Below are positions 6,679 to 8,968 of a DNA stretch of 8,968 nt, piece after piece. Origin of the DNA: CSP1-5 sp964558395 (GTDB lineage: Bacteria > Methylomirabilota > Methylomirabilia > Methylomirabilales > CSP1-5); contig CAZLDS010000092.1 of the NCBI GenBank assembly GCA_964558395.1, positions 1-8,968 on the forward strand, read 5' to 3'. The stretch's first letter is position 1; every line of letters begins with the position of its first letter. A program made the translations under genes and the position numbers. The notes under the pieces were generated by a model, which saw nothing but the letters and a program-made list of their open reading frames with translations, did no database searches and had not been told where the DNA came from.

Positions 6679-7052
6679 TTAGGCTTTCACTCCTTCAACA
6701 ACTCCCATTGTTCTGGATGGCGGAAACCACGTTCGAACAGGCTTCCAACCCGATTTCTCAAGGAGTATCACATATTCCTCTTCGGTTCTTCCTCGCCCAG
6801 TCCCCCAGCACATCATATGAATGTCAAACAGCTTTGAAAAATGTGGCATGTCCGGAGCTGGGACAACATGCTCAATGATAAAGACTCCTCCATCTGAAGG
6901 GACGGACAGTTCGAAAGAATTTGCACACACTCTTCGTCATTCCAATCATGAAGGATCATCTTCATCATGTAGGCATTTGCTGGGGGTACTGTATTGAACA
7001 TGTCCCCGCCATACACCTCAGCGATCCCAATAAAACGGGGTCTTCCAAGGCG
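6679..7052 (-). pseudogene. O-methyltransferase remnant (Methyltransf_2-like), truncated and frameshifted
   Basis: Two minus-strand frames together give the C-terminal third of a SAM-dependent O-methyltransferase. The upstream frame, open from about 7052 after an in-frame stop at 7053-7055, reads EVYGGDMFNTVPPANAYMMK followed by MILHDWNDEECVQILSNC, matching the family core GGDMF...DAYLLK..LHDW.D..C..IL. The second frame continues with DGGVFIIEHVVPAPDMPHF, then KLFDIHMMCWGTGRGRTEEE and EKSGWKPVRTWFPPSRTMGV, ending VEGVKA and TAA at 6679-6681. The switch of frame falls near 6890-6905, where a few residues are also missing. The N-terminal dimerisation part and the SAM glycine loop are absent. 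With the attC site just downstream it looks like the cargo of a decayed integron cassette. A sequencing error could explain the frameshift but not the missing 5' part. Confidence 0.75.
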
Positions 7053-7260
7053 TTACTGCCACGCTGTATCGCTAGAACCGCTTAAGCCTCCTCACGCCGC
7101 TGAGAACCCGAGGGAGTGAAAATGAGTTTCTGATCCGTAAAGTTTTGAGCGGTAAGCCCCCGGCGTGGTAGATTCACACCTTGGAAACGGGGTAGGCAAG
7201 GTCGCGTGGAGGCCCATTGATGACATCTCTGAACCAGAGCCGGGCGGTACTTGAACTAGA
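7053..7260. other. Non-coding junction between two gene remnants
   Basis: I recognise no gene. CACGCCG (7093-7099) and CGGCGTG (7161-7167) form a 7-bp inverted repeat 61 nt apart. GAACCGCTTAAGCC near 7075-7088 faintly resembles one arm of an attC site, but spacing and core do not fit. This is where the methyltransferase cassette loses its 5' end. Confidence 0.35.
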
Positions 7261-7359
7261 GCCATTCAACCTCGGAGTGACCGGTCTCATCATATCGGTC
7301 TATTTCGCGATCCCGACGGCAACCTGACCGAGGTGTCTCACCACCTGCCGGAGGACTGA
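7261..7359 (+). pseudogene. C-terminal remnant of a VOC/glyoxalase-family gene
   Basis: The frame ending at TGA 7357-7359 reads GLFRDPDGNLTEVSHHLPED, the typical last strand and tail of vicinal-oxygen-chelate proteins (FRDPDGNxxE, where the Glu is usually a metal ligand). The same frame meets a stop at 7252-7254. The neighbouring frame reads LGVTGLIISVYF before it, suggesting a frameshift near 7300. Only about 30 residues of a domain of usually 120 or more remain. Its stop codon overlaps the ribosome site of the permease gene. Confidence 0.55.
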
Positions 7360-7370
7360 GAGGTCGGCGG

Positions 7371-8708
7371 ATGGGGAAGGCGCTTGTCGAGCGCTGGTTC
7401 AAGCTGAGCGAGTTCGACACGACTATCCGGACCGAGGTCTTGGCAGGTGTCACCACCTTCATGACCATGGCGTACATTATCGTGGTCCAGCCGACCGTTC
7501 TCCAGGCTGCGGGGATGGATTTCGGTGCGGTCCTGGTCGCGACCTGCCTCTCCAGTGCCCTGGCAACTATTTTAATGGCATTCCTCGCCAATTACCCCAT
7601 TGCCCTGGCTCCCGCCATGGGCCACAACTTTTTTTTCGCGTATACCGTCGTCCTGGGGATGAAGATCCCTTGGCAAGTCGGCCTCGGGGCAGTCTTCATC
7701 TCGGGAAGCATCTTCGTCTTTCTCTCCCTGTTCGGTTTGAGAGAGGCGGTTATCCACGCGGTGCCCGACTCTTTGAAGCAGGCGATTGCTGTCGGCATCG
7801 GTTTGCTGATCGCGATGGTCGGGTTACAGTGGTCTGGCATCGTCGTGGGAGCCCCCGGGACCCTCGTGGGGCTGGGGGATCTCCGCAGCGCCCCGGTTCT
7901 CTTGGCCTTGTTCGGGGTCGGGATGATCTCTCTCCTCTTGGTGTTGGGATTCAAAGGCGCCATCCTCTGGGGAATGGGGGCAACGACGCTGGTCGGGGTC
8001 GTCTCGGGGTTGGTCCGGTATCAGGGGATGGTGAGCCGTCCACCCTCGCTTGCCCCCACGTTTCTACAGCTCGATATCGGAGGAGCCCTCAGCCTCGGAC
8101 TCGTCACGGTCATTTTCGTCTTTTTGTTGCTGGACCTGTTCGATACGGTGGGGACCCTGATCGGGGTGAGCCAACAGGCGGGATTTCTCAGGGACGGAAC
8201 GCTGCCCCGGGCAAGAGAGGCACTGTTAGCCGATGCACTGGGGACGGTGGGCGGAGGGCTTCTCGGAACCTCAACGGTCACGAGCTACATTGAAAGCGCC
8301 GCAGGGATGGCCGCGGGTGGACGTTCGGGTTTGGCCAATCTCGTCACCGCCGGTCTCTTCCTGATCTCTCTCTTCTTTTTCCCGCTCGTCCGGATGGTCG
8401 GGGGCGGGTATCAGGGGGCGGGTGGAGGAGTGCTCTATCCCATCACGGCTCCGGCGTTGATCGTCGTCGGTAGCATGATGGTGAGAAACGTGAAAGAGAT
8501 ACCCTGGGACGATTACAGTGAGGCGATTCCGGCCTTTCTGACCATGATCATGATGCCGCTCAGCTTCAGCATCACCGAGGGCATTGGTTTTGGCTTTATT
8601 TCCTTCGTTTTTCTCAAAGTTTCAACCCGGCAGTGGCACCAGATTCCCTGGCCGCTGTATCTCTTTGCTGGTCTCTTTCTCCTCCGCTACATTGTCCTTC
8701 CCTTCTAA
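7371..8708 (+). CDS. NCS2-family purine permease (AzgA/PbuG-like)
   Basis: This encodes a 445-residue inner-membrane transporter, close to the usual length of AzgA-type NCS2 permeases, with about 12 to 14 hydrophobic segments. Family motifs include EVLAGVTTFMTMAYIIVVQP (22-41), the half-helix ALAPAMGHNFFFAYTVV (78-94), LLLDLFDTVGTLIGV (252-266) and TSTVTSYIESAAGMAAGGRS (300-319), which contains the Glu of the substrate region. Members carry hypoxanthine, guanine or adenine with protons, so purine uptake is the likely role; the exact substrate cannot be read. ALAPGMGxN of better-known members is AMGHN here. GAGAGG lies 7 nt before ATG 7371 and overlaps the stop of the VOC remnant. It stands alone, and no purine-metabolism genes or riboswitch were seen. 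Confidence 0.93.
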   Translation: MGKALVERWFKLSEFDTTIRTEVLAGVTTFMTMAYIIVVQPTVLQAAGMDFGAVLVATCLSSALATILMAFLANYPIALAPAMGHNFFFAYTVVLGMKIPWQVGLGAVFISGSIFVFLSLFGLREAVIHAVPDSLKQAIAVGIGLLIAMVGLQWSGIVVGAPGTLVGLGDLRSAPVLLALFGVGMISLLLVLGFKGAILWGMGATTLVGVVSGLVRYQGMVSRPPSLAPTFLQLDIGGALSLGLVTVIFVFLLLDLFDTVGTLIGVSQQAGFLRDGTLPRAREALLADALGTVGGGLLGTSTVTSYIESAAGMAAGGRSGLANLVTAGLFLISLFFFPLVRMVGGGYQGAGGGVLYPITAPALIVVGSMMVRNVKEIPWDDYSEAIPAFLTMIMMPLSFSITEGIGFGFISFVFLKVSTRQWHQIPWPLYLFAGLFLLRYIVLPF

Positions 8709-8734
8709 AAGGCTCACCCGACGGTGATCACCTT
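8709..8734 (+). terminator. Possible weak terminator hairpin after the permease
   Basis: AAGG (8709-8712) and TCACC (8714-8718) pair with GGTGA (8723-8727) and CCTT (8731-8734) around the loop CGAC, with a small internal loop. It starts directly after the stop codon. The following AAGTTTTCC is a poor T tract, so intrinsic termination is uncertain. Confidence 0.25.
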
Positions 8735-8876
8735 AAGTTTTCCTGAGCTCAGCGGCCAGGCGTTTAGTTTCATCCTTGAATTAGCCAGCGAAAGGAAAAC
8801 GGCGCGAAAAGGGCTGTGGGTTCTGGCTTATAAGGAGGCCCTCTACCCGGTTCGAGAGGAATCATTTTGGGCTTGA
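8724..8876 (+). CDS. Doubtful small open reading frame (50 aa)
   Basis: The frame is open from just after the permease stop to TGA 8874-8876. From GTG 8724 it would give 50 residues, with stretches such as FSFILELASERKTARKGLWV and AYKEALYPVREESFWA. I recognise no family. The ribosome site is poor (AAAGG 12 nt upstream), and the GTG lies inside a hairpin. Its stop overlaps, as TTGA, a TTG at 8873 that opens a frame running off the right edge (IAFLRGDPVTLTSPNPFRTG). Such overlaps suggest translational coupling but also arise by chance. Confidence 0.15.
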   Translation: MITLSFPELSGQAFSFILELASERKTARKGLWVLAYKEALYPVREESFWA

Positions 8877-8968
8877 TCGCCTTTTTACGAGGTGACCCCG
8901 TCACTCTTACGTCCCCGAATCCATTTAGGACGGGGCAGTGGTGGAGAGTGTCTGGGCGATCTGGCGGA

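Noticed and set aside
7070..7170. Possible second attC at the 5' side of the methyltransferase remnant
   Set aside because: GAACCGCTTAAGCC resembles one arm, but the core is not GTTRRRY, the spacer is 3 nt and no matching opposite arm is found.
1..8968. CRISPR array, rRNA, insertion-sequence transposase
   Set aside because: No regularly spaced repeats, no rRNA-like stretches and no transposase motifs were seen on either strand.

Overview
The window looks like chromosomal DNA of a GC-rich Gram-negative bacterium. Pointers are a lipoprotein signal, a periplasmic peptidase, clear sigma-54 promoter motifs, a PA2778/PA2779-type gene pair, and large Ser/Thr kinases of the kind common in Deltaproteobacteria, Nitrospirota, Methylomirabilota/NC10, Acidobacteriota and similar environmental lineages. 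No marker gene fixes the phylum, so this stays a guess.

Left half (328-4537, minus strand): a compact operon read right to left. It encodes a transmembrane Ser/Thr kinase with a TPR/HEAT-like C-terminal half, then a four-part adaptor (zinc ribbon, FHA, degenerate receiver, PilZ-like), then a second, smaller transmembrane Ser/Thr kinase. Gaps are 12 and about 50 nt. FHA domains bind phosphothreonine, so the three proteins plausibly form one signalling unit.

Middle (4538-4837): a divergent intergenic region with two outward-facing sigma-54 (-24/-12) motifs. One reads into the kinase operon and one into the rightward pair (4838-6195), which encodes a small PA2779-family membrane protein and a PA2778-family C39-like cysteine peptidase lipoprotein with TPRs. 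The lone space between the two promoters (4615-4721) carries small inverted repeats that could be enhancer-protein sites. The layout suggests co-regulation of kinase signalling and an envelope peptidase by one sigma-54 activator.

Right part (6196-7370): a gene-poor accessory stretch. It holds a well-formed integron attC site (6528-6649, minus-strand sense) lying 29 bp beyond the stop codon of a truncated, frameshifted O-methyltransferase, so this is a decayed gene cassette without an integrase in view. It also holds the C-terminal remnant of a VOC/glyoxalase gene.

Right end (7371-8968): an intact NCS2 (AzgA-like) purine permease, then 260 bp with small palindromes and only doubtful short reading frames.
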